Shown one piece after another: positions 1 through 8,227 of a stretch of DNA of 64,000 nt. Positions within the stretch are counted from its first letter, which is position 1, and each line of letters opens with the position of its first letter. The position numbers and the translations under genes were made by a program. Source of the stretch: Ramlibacter humi (lineage in GTDB: Bacteria > Pseudomonadota > Gammaproteobacteria > Burkholderiales > Burkholderiaceae_C); NCBI RefSeq assembly GCF_004681975.1, contig NZ_SMLK01000001.1, positions 744,001-808,000 on the forward strand, given 5' to 3'. The notes under the pieces are model-generated. The model was not told the DNA's origin, did not search any database, and saw nothing but the letters and a program-made list of their open reading frames with translations.

Positions 1-633
1 GAAGACGCCGATGAAGCGCGATTGCTGCTCGAGGTGCTGACGCCCATCGCCAAGAGCTGGCCGAGCGAGAACTGCCTGGAAGCGAATTCGCTGGCCATCC
101 AGATCCACGGCGGCTACGGCTACACGCGCGACTTCCCGGTGGAGCAGTACTGGCGCGACCAGCGTTTGAACATGATTCACGAAGGCACGCACGGCATCCA
201 GGCGACGGATCTGCTGGGCCGCAAGGTGGTGATGGAAGGCGGCAAGGGCCTGCAGCTGCTGGCCGGCCGTGTCAACGGCACCATCGAACGCGCCATGCAG
301 CGGCCTGAACTCGCCGGGCACGCGAACGCGCTGGCCAAGGCGCTGCAGCATGTGGGCGCGGCCACCAAGGCGGCCTGGGCCACCGGCGAGCCCACGGCCG
401 CGCTGGCCAACGCGGTGCCGTACATGCAGGCCTTCGGCCACATGGTGCTGGGGTGGACCTGGCTGGACGTGCTGCTGGCCGTGCCGGCGGGCGCGCAGGA
501 CGCGGCATCCATCGGCCGCGTGCACGCCGCACGCTACTTCTTCCACTACGAGCTGCCCAAGCTCGGCGCCTGGCTGAAGGTCGTGGAAACGCGCGACCCC
601 ACCTGCGCCGAAACGCCCGAAGAGGCGTTCTGA
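1..633 (+). CDS. Acyl-CoA dehydrogenase, C-terminal part (5' end outside window)
   Basis: The frame is open from the first base, so this is the last 210 residues of a longer protein. It shows the C-terminal helical bundle of acyl-CoA dehydrogenases, with IHGGYGYTRDFPVEQ followed by MIHEGTHGIQ; the Glu of the HEGT motif sits where short- and medium-chain family members carry the catalytic base. About 110 residues follow that motif, matching the extra C-terminal domain of the larger FAD-linked acyl-CoA dehydrogenases (AcylCoA_DH_C type). The family oxidises acyl-CoA to trans-2-enoyl-CoA and passes electrons to ETF. The chain-length preference cannot be read from this fragment. A small membrane protein follows after 2 nt, so the two are probably co-transcribed. 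Confidence 0.9.
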   Translation, partial: EDADEARLLLEVLTPIAKSWPSENCLEANSLAIQIHGGYGYTRDFPVEQYWRDQRLNMIHEGTHGIQATDLLGRKVVMEGGKGLQLLAGRVNGTIERAMQRPELAGHANALAKALQHVGAATKAAWATGEPTAALANAVPYMQAFGHMVLGWTWLDVLLAVPAGAQDAASIGRVHAARYFFHYELPKLGAWLKVVETRDPTCAETPEEAF

Positions 634-635
634 CC

Positions 636-845
636 ATGGCCTCGGCCCGCACGCTGGCGTGGCTGGACCGGCTCGTCTGGATCCTGGTCTATGCTGGCTG
701 CATCGCGCTGATCCTCGGCGTTGCCACGCATGGCGCGCACCTGGTGGCCGGCTGGTCGCTGGGCGTGCTCGGCGGCGTGGCCATCGCGGCGGGCATCGTG
801 CTCATCGTCATCCGCGCGCGGCTTTCGCCTCCACCACGCAAATGA
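636..845 (+). CDS. Small two-helix membrane protein, unknown function
   Basis: This 69-residue protein starts at an ATG 2 nt after the acyl-CoA dehydrogenase stop. It contains two hydrophobic segments, about residues 11-30 (WILVYAGCIALILGVA) and 37-60 (GWSLGVLGGVAIAAGIVLIVI), and ends in a short basic tail (RARLSPPPRK). This predicts a small inner-membrane hairpin protein with both termini on the same side. I recognise no family. Tight spacing suggests co-expression with the upstream dehydrogenase, but nothing in the sequence assigns a role. Confidence 0.65.
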   Translation: MASARTLAWLDRLVWILVYAGCIALILGVATHGAHLVAGWSLGVLGGVAIAAGIVLIVIRARLSPPPRK

Positions 846-988
846 CCTGACCGCCGCCGGTCGCAAGAGTGGCGCGGCGGCAGCGCGGCCAGCCCCGCGC
901 CACCGTCCCGTTGAGCTGTCACTGGCGGAGCAGGCGCCGCCCGCGAAGTTGGGCATGATTGGCGATTCCACAGCTTTTCGTTTCCGCC

Positions 989-1780
989 ATGACCCGCACC
1001 GTCCCCCAGCTCTTCGACCTCACCGGCAAGGTGGCCCTGGTCACCGGCGGTTCGCGCGGGCTGGGCCTGCAGTTCGCGCATGCGCTGGGCGAGGCCGGGG
1101 CGCGCATCATGCTCACTTCGCGCAAGGCGGGCGACCTGGAGGAAGCCGTGGCCGAACTGCAGGCGGCCGGCATCGACGCGCGCTGGATCGCGGCCGACGC
1201 GTCGAAAGAGGAAGACCTTCGGCGCTTGGGGGACGAGACGCTGCAGCGCATGGGCGACGTCCACATCCTGGTGAACAACGCCGGCGCCGCCTGGGGCGCG
1301 CCCGCCGAGGACCACCCGGTGGAAGCGTGGGACAAGCTGATGAACCTGAACGTGCGCGGCTATTTCATCCTCAGCCAGCACCTGGCGAAGAAGTCGATGA
1401 TCCCGAACCGGTACGGCCGCATCATCAACATCGCGTCCATCGCCGGCCTGGGCGGCAATCCGCCGGAGATGCAGACCCTGGCCTACAACACGTCCAAGGG
1501 CGCCGTCATCAACTTCACCCGCGCGCTCGGCTGCGAGTGGGGCCGCTACGGCATCACCGTCAACGCCATCTGCCCGGGCTTCTTTCCCAGCAAGATGACC
1601 AAGGGCACGCTGGAGCGCCTGGGCGAGGACGAACTCGCCTCGCATGCGCCGCTGCGCCGCCTGGGCGACGACGAAGACCTGAAGGGCACCTGCGTGCTCT
1701 TCGCATCCGATGCCGGCAAGCACATCACCGGCCAGTGGCTGGCGGTGGACGGCGGCGTCAGCGTGGTGACGGGGGGCTGA
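989..1780 (+). CDS. Short-chain dehydrogenase/reductase (SDR)
   Basis: This 263-residue classical SDR has the nucleotide-binding motif TGGSRGLG near residue 20, NNAG near residue 97, the catalytic Ser in NIASIAG and the catalytic Tyr and Lys in AYNTSKGAV. It ends in a C-terminal DGG motif typical of FabG or gluconate-5-dehydrogenase-like members. The expected reaction is NAD(P)-dependent oxidoreduction of a hydroxyl or keto substrate; the neighbouring acyl-CoA genes make a 3-hydroxyacyl or related lipid substrate plausible, but this is inference. An in-frame ATG lies 30 nt upstream; I prefer the start at 989 because MTRTVPQLFDLTGKVALVTGG matches the usual SDR N-terminal length. The stop overlaps the next ATG by one base. 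Confidence 0.9.
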   Translation: MTRTVPQLFDLTGKVALVTGGSRGLGLQFAHALGEAGARIMLTSRKAGDLEEAVAELQAAGIDARWIAADASKEEDLRRLGDETLQRMGDVHILVNNAGAAWGAPAEDHPVEAWDKLMNLNVRGYFILSQHLAKKSMIPNRYGRIINIASIAGLGGNPPEMQTLAYNTSKGAVINFTRALGCEWGRYGITVNAICPGFFPSKMTKGTLERLGEDELASHAPLRRLGDDEDLKGTCVLFASDAGKHITGQWLAVDGGVSVVTGG

Positions 1781-2217
1781 TGGACGACCACACCTTCGGC
1801 GTCGCCATCCCTTTCGTGCAGCACCTGGGGTTCCGGCTGCTGCGGATGGAGGGCGGCGAATCGACGCTCGAGTACGAAGCCCGGCCCGAGCACCTCAACT
1901 CCTTCAGCGTGACGCACGGCGGCGCCGTGATGACGCTGATGGACGTGACGATGGCGGTGGCGGCGCGCAGCCTGGAAAAGGAAATGGGCGTGGTCACCAT
2001 CGAGATGAAGACCACCTTCATGCAGCCTTGCCGCGGCCTGCTGCAGGGGCGGGGGCGGCTGATGCACCGCACCGCCACGATGGCGTTCACCGAAGCCACC
2101 ATCGTCGACGCGCAGGGCCGCGCCTGCGCCCATGCCACCGGCACCTTCAAGTACGTGCCGCGGCTGCCCATCGGGCCCAAGGGCACCAAGCAGCTGAACG
2201 TGATCTCGACCGACTGA
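1780..2217 (+). CDS. PaaI-type hotdog-fold thioesterase
   Basis: This 145-residue single hotdog-domain protein contains the PaaI/4HBT signature NSFSVTHGGAVMTLMDVTMA, in which HGG and the following Asp lie at the substrate site. Family members hydrolyse acyl-CoA or aryl-CoA thioesters in the cytosol. Translational coupling with the preceding SDR (stop and start share one A) and the adjacent acyl-CoA dehydrogenases suggest it clears or releases a CoA intermediate of the same pathway. The specific acyl group cannot be told from the sequence. The next gene follows after 16 nt and has its own ribosome-binding site. Confidence 0.88.
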   Translation: MDDHTFGVAIPFVQHLGFRLLRMEGGESTLEYEARPEHLNSFSVTHGGAVMTLMDVTMAVAARSLEKEMGVVTIEMKTTFMQPCRGLLQGRGRLMHRTATMAFTEATIVDAQGRACAHATGTFKYVPRLPIGPKGTKQLNVISTD

Positions 2218-2233
2218 ACACCAGGAGACAGCC

Positions 2234-3250
2234 ATGCCGAAGAACCGCCAGATCGTGCTGGACAGCCGCCCGCAGGGCGAGGCCAGCGCCGCCAACTTCA
2301 AGCTGCTCACCACCGACACGCCCGCGCTGGCCGATGGCCAGGTGCTGGTGCGCCACCACTACCTGAGCCTGGACCCGTACATGCGCGGGCGCATGAACGA
2401 GGGCAAGAGCTACGCGCAGCCGCAGCCGCTGGGGCAGGTGATGATCGGCGGCACGGTCGGCGAGGTCGCCGAGAGCCGCAATCCCAAATACGCTGCCGGC
2501 GACAAGGTGGTGGGCATGGGCGGCTGGCAGGAATACAGCGTGGTCGACGGCAACCAGCCGGGCGCGCTGCGCAAGGTGTCGACATCGCAGGTGCCGCTGT
2601 CGCACTACCTGGGCGCGGTGGGCATGCCCGGCGTCACCGCCTGGTATGGGCTGGTGAAGATCATCGAACCCAAGGCGGGGCAGACCGTGGTGGTCAGCGC
2701 GGCCAGCGGCGCGGTGGGCAGCGCGGTTGGCGTGCTGGCCAAGAAGCGCGGCGCGCGCGCCGTGGGCGTGGCGGGCGGCGCGGAGAAGTGCCGCTACGTG
2801 ACCGAGGAGCTCGGCTTCGACGCGTGCATCGACTACAAGCAGCACAAGGACGCGCAGTCGCTGTCGCAGGCGCTGAAGGAAGCCTGCCCCGGCGGCGTCG
2901 ACGGCTACTTCGAGAACGTCGGCGGCATCGTGCTGGACGCGGTGCTGCTGCGCGCCAACTCGTTCGCGCGCATCGCCATGTGCGGGATGATCTCCGGCTA
3001 CGACGGCAAGCCCATCCCGATGCAGTACCCGCAGCTGATCCTCACCAACCGCATGCGCATCGAAGGCTTCATCGTCAGCGAGCACATGGAGGTGTGGCCC
3101 GAGGCACTGGCCGAACTGGGCCAGCTGGTGGGCAGCGGCGAGCTGAAGCCGCGCGAGTCGGTGGCGCAAGGGCTGGAATCGGCGCCCGAAGCCTTCATGG
3201 GCCTGCTGCGCGGCCGCAACTTCGGCAAGCAGCTGGTCAAGCTGGTCTGA
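2234..3250 (+). CDS. Zinc-independent medium-chain NADP-dependent oxidoreductase (CurA-like)
   Basis: This 338-residue protein belongs to the leukotriene-B4 dehydrogenase/CurA branch of medium-chain reductases. Visible marks are the N-terminal LSLDPYMRGRM, the GMPGVTAWYGL segment and the Rossmann motif VSAASGAVGSAVG, with no zinc-binding cysteine or histidine cluster. Family members reduce the C=C bond of alpha,beta-unsaturated carbonyls using NADPH. The start is fixed by AGGAGA seven bases upstream of the ATG. It sits in the same-strand run of lipid-related genes, so an enone or enoyl substrate is likely; the precise substrate is unknown. Confidence 0.9.
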   Translation: MPKNRQIVLDSRPQGEASAANFKLLTTDTPALADGQVLVRHHYLSLDPYMRGRMNEGKSYAQPQPLGQVMIGGTVGEVAESRNPKYAAGDKVVGMGGWQEYSVVDGNQPGALRKVSTSQVPLSHYLGAVGMPGVTAWYGLVKIIEPKAGQTVVVSAASGAVGSAVGVLAKKRGARAVGVAGGAEKCRYVTEELGFDACIDYKQHKDAQSLSQALKEACPGGVDGYFENVGGIVLDAVLLRANSFARIAMCGMISGYDGKPIPMQYPQLILTNRMRIEGFIVSEHMEVWPEALAELGQLVGSGELKPRESVAQGLESAPEAFMGLLRGRNFGKQLVKLV

Positions 3251-3254
3251 CGCC

Positions 3255-4301
3255 ATGCAGGCGCGCGCCGGCGAGGAATTCCGCGAAGACCTGCGGCGCC
3301 CCGGCGCCCGCAACGCCGAGGCGCGCCGCATCCTCACGCCGGCCGAGCTGGCGCCGCTGACGCAGCTGTCGTCGTGGCGCTCTTCGCTGGCCATCGCGCA
3401 GACGCTGGGGCTGATCGCGGCCGCCATCGCATTGGCCGTGTTGACGTGGCCGAGCCCGTGGTTGCTGGTGTCCATCGTCGCCATCGGCATCGCGCAGCAC
3501 GGCCTGTTCATCCTGGCGCACGAGGCCGCGCATTACCGGCTGTTCGCCAACCGCGAGGCGAACGACTGGGTGGGTCGCGCGCTCGGCATGTCGGGCGGCT
3601 TGTCGATGTGCACCTACCGCGTCACGCACCGGCTGCACCACAACAACCTGTACACCGAAGAAGACCCGGATACGGCCATCCACGGCGGCTATCCGCGCGG
3701 GCAAGGCTACCTGCTGAACAAGCTGGCGCGCGACCTGGTGGGGCTGAATGCCTGGAAGACGTTCGCGTATTTCTTCGGCGCGCCGGCGATCAACGCCGAC
3801 ACCAACCGCGAGATACGCCCGCTGGACGACACCTCGCCGGAGCTGCGCGCCGCGGCACGGGCCGATCGCGTGTGGGTCGTCGCGTTCCACGCAGCTGCAC
3901 CTCTCATCGCTCTTGCCGTAGGCGGATGGCACGGCCTGCTGCTGTACGCAGTGCTGTGGCTGGTGCCGCTGGTCACCGTGCTGCAGCCCATCCTGCGGCT
4001 GCGCGCCATCTGCGAGCACGGCGCGGCCGAAGACCTGAGCTCGCCGCTCACCGCCGCGCGCACCAATCGCACCACCGGTAGCGCCGGCAATCTGCTGGCG
4101 CGTGTGTTCCTGTTCCCGCACCACGTGAACTACCACGTGGAGCATCACCTGTACCCGGCGGTGCCGCACTACCACCTGCCCGCGCTCCACCGTCTGCTGC
4201 TGCAGAAGGGCGCGCTGCAATCCGCCGAGGTCCGCGATTTCGCCGAGACGTGGCGCCGGGTGTTCGCACCGAGGAGGAGCAGTCGTGCCGCAAACGCATG
4301 A
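3255..4301 (+). CDS. Membrane fatty-acid desaturase family protein
   Basis: This 348-residue integral membrane protein carries the three histidine boxes of the desaturase superfamily: HEAAH, HRLHHNN and HVEHHLYP. These bind the di-iron centre. Hydrophobic segments flank the first box (SLAIAQTLGLIAAAIALAVL and WLLVSIVAIGIAQHGLFIL) and lie before the third (LIALAVGGWHGLLLYAVLWLV). The family introduces double bonds or hydroxyl groups into acyl chains or related lipids. The gene lies 4 nt after the oxidoreductase, and its 3' end overlaps the following acyl-CoA dehydrogenase gene by 17 nt, so all three are likely co-translated. The substrate is not determinable. Confidence 0.88.
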   Translation: MQARAGEEFREDLRRPGARNAEARRILTPAELAPLTQLSSWRSSLAIAQTLGLIAAAIALAVLTWPSPWLLVSIVAIGIAQHGLFILAHEAAHYRLFANREANDWVGRALGMSGGLSMCTYRVTHRLHHNNLYTEEDPDTAIHGGYPRGQGYLLNKLARDLVGLNAWKTFAYFFGAPAINADTNREIRPLDDTSPELRAAARADRVWVVAFHAAAPLIALAVGGWHGLLLYAVLWLVPLVTVLQPILRLRAICEHGAAEDLSSPLTAARTNRTTGSAGNLLARVFLFPHHVNYHVEHHLYPAVPHYHLPALHRLLLQKGALQSAEVRDFAETWRRVFAPRRSSRAANA

Positions 4302-5925
4302 AGTGTTCAACCAGCCGGCGCCGCTGGCCGGCTACGACCTGTTCGCAGGCAACGCCGCGCTGCGTGACGCGCTGAAGTTCAACGCGCCGCAGCTGGACAC
4401 CGCGCCGTTGGCCGCGCTGGGAGCGAAGCTGGGCATGCAGGAGATGCAGCAGCACGCACGGCTGGCCAACATCCACAAGCCGCAGCTGCACACGCACGAC
4501 CGCTTCGGCCGCCGCGTCGACCAGGTGGAGTTCCATCCCAGCTACCACGCGCTGATGCAGGCGGCGGTGGAAGCCGGCCTGCACGGCACGCCGTGGGCGG
4601 GCGAGGGCGCATCGCCGCACGTGCTGCGCGCCGCCGGCTTCATGCTCTTCACCGAGCTGGAGCCTTCCGTGTTGTGCCCCATCTCCATGACCTACGCGGT
4701 CACGCCCGCGCTGCGCGGCAACCCGGGCATCCACCACGACTGGAGCACCAAGCTCACCAGCCGCGCCTACGACCCGCAGCTGCGCGTGTGGCGCGAGAAG
4801 CCCGGCGTGACCATGGGCATGGGCATGACCGAGAAGCAGGGCGGCTCGGACGTGCGGGCCAACACCACGCGCGCCGAACCCGACGGCGAGGACAGCTGGG
4901 GCAAGCGGCTGCGCGTCACGGGCCACAAGTGGTTCTTCTCGGCGCCGATGTGCGACGCCTTCCTCATCCTGGCGCAGACCACGTCCGGGTTGTCGTGCCT
5001 GTTCCTGCCGCGCGTGCTGCCCGACGGATCGCTCAACGCCATCCGCATCCAGCGCCTGAAAGACAAGCTGGGCAACCACGCCAACGCCAGTTCCGAAGTG
5101 GAATTCGAGAACGCCACCGCGTGGCTGGTGGGCGAGGAAGGCCGGGGCGTGCCGCAGATCCTGGAGATGGGCACCATGACCCGCCTGGACTGCGCGCTGG
5201 GCACCAGCGGGCTGATGCGCCAGGCGCTGGCGCTGGCGCTGAACCACACCTCGCAGCGCAAGGCTTTCGGCAAGACGCTGATCGAGCAGCCGCTGATGCG
5301 CAACGTGCTGGCGGACCTGGCTTTGGAAAGCGAGGCGGCCACGGCGCTGGCCATCCGCCTGGCACGCGCGTTCGACCGCCGCGGCGACGGGCACGAAGCC
5401 GTGATGGCGCGCCTGCTCACGCCGGTGGCCAAGTTCTGGATCTGCAAGCGCGGCAGCCCCTTCGCGCAGGAGGCGATGGAGTGCCTGGGCGGCAACGGCT
5501 ACGTGGAAGAGGGCGGCGAAGGCGTGATGGCGCGCATCTACCGCGAGATGCCGCTCAACTCGATCTGGGAAGGCGCCGGCAACATCATGGCGCTGGACCT
5601 GCTGCGCGCCATCCGAAAGGCCGACGCGGCCGCGGCGCTGGCCCACGAGCTCTCGCCGGTGAAAGGCTCGCATCCCGCGCTGGACCGGCTGGTGGCGGCG
5701 CTGCCAACGCGAGTGGAAGAGATGGCCACCGAAGCCGAGGCGCGCCGCCTGGCGCAGGACGTCGCCCTGGCCGTGCAGGCGGCGCTGCTGCTTCAGTCGG
5801 CGCCGCCGGCCGTGGCCACCGCGTTCTGCGCGTCGCGCATCGGCGGCGACTGGGGCCAGGCTTTCGGCACGCTGGGCGCCGGCACGGACTTTGACGCCAT
5901 CATCGCCCGCGCGATGCCGCGCTGA
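4285..5925 (+). CDS. AidB-like acyl-CoA dehydrogenase
   Basis: This 546-residue protein matches the AidB / isovaleryl-CoA-dehydrogenase-like branch: conserved SMTYAVTPALR, MTEKQGGSDVRANTTRAEP, GHKWFFSAPMCDAF and IWEGAGNIMALDLLRA are all visible, with the length expected for AidB (about 540). E. coli AidB is a flavoprotein induced in adaptation to alkylation damage that binds DNA; other members are ordinary acyl-CoA dehydrogenases. The start is a GTG preceded by GAGGAGGA at good distance, inside the end of the desaturase gene. An O6-alkylguanine transferase lies 3.2 kb downstream, but the lipid neighbourhood gives equal weight to a metabolic role. Confidence 0.88.
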   Translation: MPQTHEVFNQPAPLAGYDLFAGNAALRDALKFNAPQLDTAPLAALGAKLGMQEMQQHARLANIHKPQLHTHDRFGRRVDQVEFHPSYHALMQAAVEAGLHGTPWAGEGASPHVLRAAGFMLFTELEPSVLCPISMTYAVTPALRGNPGIHHDWSTKLTSRAYDPQLRVWREKPGVTMGMGMTEKQGGSDVRANTTRAEPDGEDSWGKRLRVTGHKWFFSAPMCDAFLILAQTTSGLSCLFLPRVLPDGSLNAIRIQRLKDKLGNHANASSEVEFENATAWLVGEEGRGVPQILEMGTMTRLDCALGTSGLMRQALALALNHTSQRKAFGKTLIEQPLMRNVLADLALESEAATALAIRLARAFDRRGDGHEAVMARLLTPVAKFWICKRGSPFAQEAMECLGGNGYVEEGGEGVMARIYREMPLNSIWEGAGNIMALDLLRAIRKADAAAALAHELSPVKGSHPALDRLVAALPTRVEEMATEAEARRLAQDVALAVQAALLLQSAPPAVATAFCASRIGGDWGQAFGTLGAGTDFDAIIARAMPR

Positions 5926-5934
5926 CCGCCAAGG

Positions 5935-7161
5935 TCAGGGCAGCGCTGCGGGGCTGGCGAGATAGGCCTCTGACAGCCGCTTGTACTGGCCGCCGTCGGT
6001 GTCGATGCTGGTCTGGCCCGAAGCGCCCCAGCTGAACACCGCGCCCAGGCCGCCCGCCGCCACGAGGTCGGCGGCATGCGTCAGGAAGTACTGCACGCGG
6101 TTGTCGCGCCATTGGCCGTTGCTGCCGCCCGGCGTGGCCGAAGGCACGCCCATCGGCGTCTGCCACCACACCAGCGGCAGGCCCACCACGTCATGCATCG
6201 TCTTGGCGTCGGCCAGGTGGGTGCGGAAGGCGTTGTCGTCCCAATACCAGCCGCTGCCGGAACGCGTGCAGCCCGCGGCCTGCGCTTCGAAGCAGCCGGC
6301 ATCGCGGTCCAGCGTTTCCATCGCCACGAAATCGGCGCTCTGTGCACCGACCACGCGCATGAAGCTGGCCACCTGCGCGGCGCTGGAAGCGCCCCAGCGC
6401 GAAGGCATGAAGCCGATCGCCGCCTTGGGCGCGTACTGGCGCGCCATCTGCACGATGCAGCCGGCGATGCCCGTGACGTTGTCGGGCTGGTTGGCGCAGT
6501 CGGCGTTATCGGTGACACGCGCGGCCATCTGGCGCGGGTCGCCGCCGGGCGCGGCCAGCTGCACGTAGCCCCAGAAGTCGGGCTCCACCACCACGAACGC
6601 CGGCTTGTCGTAGATGGCCAGGCGCTGGAACATCAGGCGCACGTTGGCCCAGTACTGCGACATGAAGCTGGCGTCCGTGAGGCCCGCCAGGTTGCCATCG
6701 CCGTTGGCCGCCATCTGGTACAGCGTGAACATCGGCACCGCGCCCATCGCATCGGCCTTGGCCGCGTGCACGTTGACGTAGGCGCCGCTGGGGCTGTTCC
6801 AGTCCTGCCAGGCACCGCCCCCCAAGCCCGAGAGGTAGGCGTCGTAGATGTCGGGATGCAGGTTCTGCGACTGGATCGAGGCGGTCGGATTGCCGGTGCC
6901 GAGTCCCGACAGGAAGCGCTGCGGCTTGCCCATGCGCGCGGCCAGCGCGGCGGCGGAGCTGCTGCCCTGGCTGCCCACCGTGCCGGTGCCGCCGTTGCCG
7001 CCACTGGTGCCGGGAAGGCCCAGCACGCTGCTGCCGCTGGCGCTGCTGCCGTCGCCACCTCCACCGCCGCCGCCGCACGCGAACAGCAAGGTGGCGGCGG
7101 CCACGGCGGCCGTACGGGCAAAGATCGACGAAAAGCGCTTGCGCGCCTGGAACTGCTTCAA
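5935..7161 (-). CDS. Predicted lipoprotein with possible glycoside-hydrolase-like fold
   Basis: This is a 408-residue secreted protein. The start is a TTG preceded by GAGGAGG with 5-nt spacing; an in-frame upstream start has no such site. The N-terminus is basic, then hydrophobic, then LLFAC followed by seven glycines, a lipobox with a flexible tether. The mature part has recurring patterns seen in TIM-barrel glycosidases: FVVVEPDFWGYVQ with paired acids, LPLVWWQTPMG, and a final AVFSWGASGQTSIDTDGG. I cannot name a family, and the enzyme prediction is inference. It is divergently transcribed from the GST-like gene across 115 bp. Confidence 0.7.
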   Translation of the reverse strand: MKQFQARKRFSSIFARTAAVAAATLLFACGGGGGGGDGSSASGSSVLGLPGTSGGNGGTGTVGSQGSSSAAALAARMGKPQRFLSGLGTGNPTASIQSQNLHPDIYDAYLSGLGGGAWQDWNSPSGAYVNVHAAKADAMGAVPMFTLYQMAANGDGNLAGLTDASFMSQYWANVRLMFQRLAIYDKPAFVVVEPDFWGYVQLAAPGGDPRQMAARVTDNADCANQPDNVTGIAGCIVQMARQYAPKAAIGFMPSRWGASSAAQVASFMRVVGAQSADFVAMETLDRDAGCFEAQAAGCTRSGSGWYWDDNAFRTHLADAKTMHDVVGLPLVWWQTPMGVPSATPGGSNGQWRDNRVQYFLTHAADLVAAGGLGAVFSWGASGQTSIDTDGGQYKRLSEAYLASPAALP

Positions 7162-7276
7162 GGGAACCTCCTCGTGTCGCCTGCCGGACAGGCGGTCAAC
7201 GCTTTTTGGAGGGCGAAGGCTACGTGCGCGACACAGCTCGGCTGTAAGGAGAGGTAGGCCGCCGTACATTACGCGG

Positions 7277-8227
7277 ATGGACGCTGGCCTGATCCTTCAT
7301 CACTACCCCGAGTCCCCGTTCTCCGAGAAGGTGCGCCTCATCCTTGGGTACAAGCAGTTGCCCTGGTCATCGGTGCGCGTGCCGCCCGTGCAGCCCAAGC
7401 CCGACGTGGTGGCGCTCACCGGCGGTTACCGAAGAACACCTTTCCTGCAGGTTGGTGCGGATGTTTACTGCGACACGGCCCTGATCGCCGATGTCCTGGA
7501 ACACGTCAAGCCCGAGCCGACGCTGTACCCGCCGCACCTCAAAGGCGTGGCGCGCGTGTTCTCGCAGTGGGCCGACAGCACGCTGTTCTGGGCCGCGATG
7601 ACCTACAGCATCCAGCCGAAGTCGGGCGGCACGGTGTTCTCGGACGAGGCGCAGGCCCAGGCGTTCATCGCCGACCGCAAGGCGATGCGGACCAACATGA
7701 CCCAGCTGCGCGTGGGCGACGCCACCTCGGCTTATCGCTCTTACTTGCGGCGCATCGCGAACATGGCCGACGAGCACGACTTCCTGTTCGGCGCCGAGCC
7801 CTGCATCGCCGACTTCGCCGCCTACCACCCCCTGTGGTTCACGCGCGTTCGCGCGCCCGCGATGGCCGGCATCCTGCAGCCGACGCCCTCGCTGCTGGAG
7901 TGGATGCAGCGCATGGACGCGCTGGGCCACGGCCTGCACGAGAGGATGTCGGCGGCCGAAGCCATCGAAATGGCCGCCAAGGTCGAGCCCAAGCCGCCGG
8001 GCCAGAACCTGCTGGTGGACAGCGCCTTCCAGGACGACCACGGCATCCCGCTGGGCACGCGGGTGACCATCGCGGCCGAAGCTTTCGGGCCCGAGGCCAC
8101 CGAAGGCGAGCTCATGGCCGCCACCCGCACCCACTACACGCTGCGCCGCACCGACCCGCGCGCCGGCGCGGTGCACGTCCATTTCCCCCGCATCGGGTAC
8201 GTATTGAGAAAGGCCGAATCCGCATGA
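7277..8227 (+). CDS. Glutathione S-transferase family protein with C-terminal extension
   Basis: This 316-residue protein has an N-terminal thioredoxin-like GST domain (LILHHYPESPFSEKVRLIL, then TPFLQVGADVYCDTALI, with the cis-Pro in RRTPF) and an all-helical second domain. It is about 90 residues longer than typical GSTs: after residue 235 comes a beta-rich region (IPLGTRVTIAAEAFGPEATE to HVHFPRIGYVLRKAE) that I do not recognise. A possible -10 element TACATT lies only 6 nt before the ATG, so the transcript may have almost no leader. The stop overlaps the next gene's ATG (ATGA), implying coupled translation with the SDR. Confidence 0.82.
   Translation: MDAGLILHHYPESPFSEKVRLILGYKQLPWSSVRVPPVQPKPDVVALTGGYRRTPFLQVGADVYCDTALIADVLEHVKPEPTLYPPHLKGVARVFSQWADSTLFWAAMTYSIQPKSGGTVFSDEAQAQAFIADRKAMRTNMTQLRVGDATSAYRSYLRRIANMADEHDFLFGAEPCIADFAAYHPLWFTRVRAPAMAGILQPTPSLLEWMQRMDALGHGLHERMSAAEAIEMAAKVEPKPPGQNLLVDSAFQDDHGIPLGTRVTIAAEAFGPEATEGELMAATRTHYTLRRTDPRAGAVHVHFPRIGYVLRKAESA

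Noticed and set aside
721-2217. Apparent 498-codon fusion of an Arg-rich stretch with the thioesterase
   Set aside because: The first two thirds are an out-of-frame reading of the SDR; the thioesterase has its own ATG at 1780.
7180-7196. CGCCTG/CAGGCG palindrome in the lipoprotein-GST gap as an operator
   Set aside because: A six-base arm palindrome is common by chance in GC-rich DNA and nothing else supports it.
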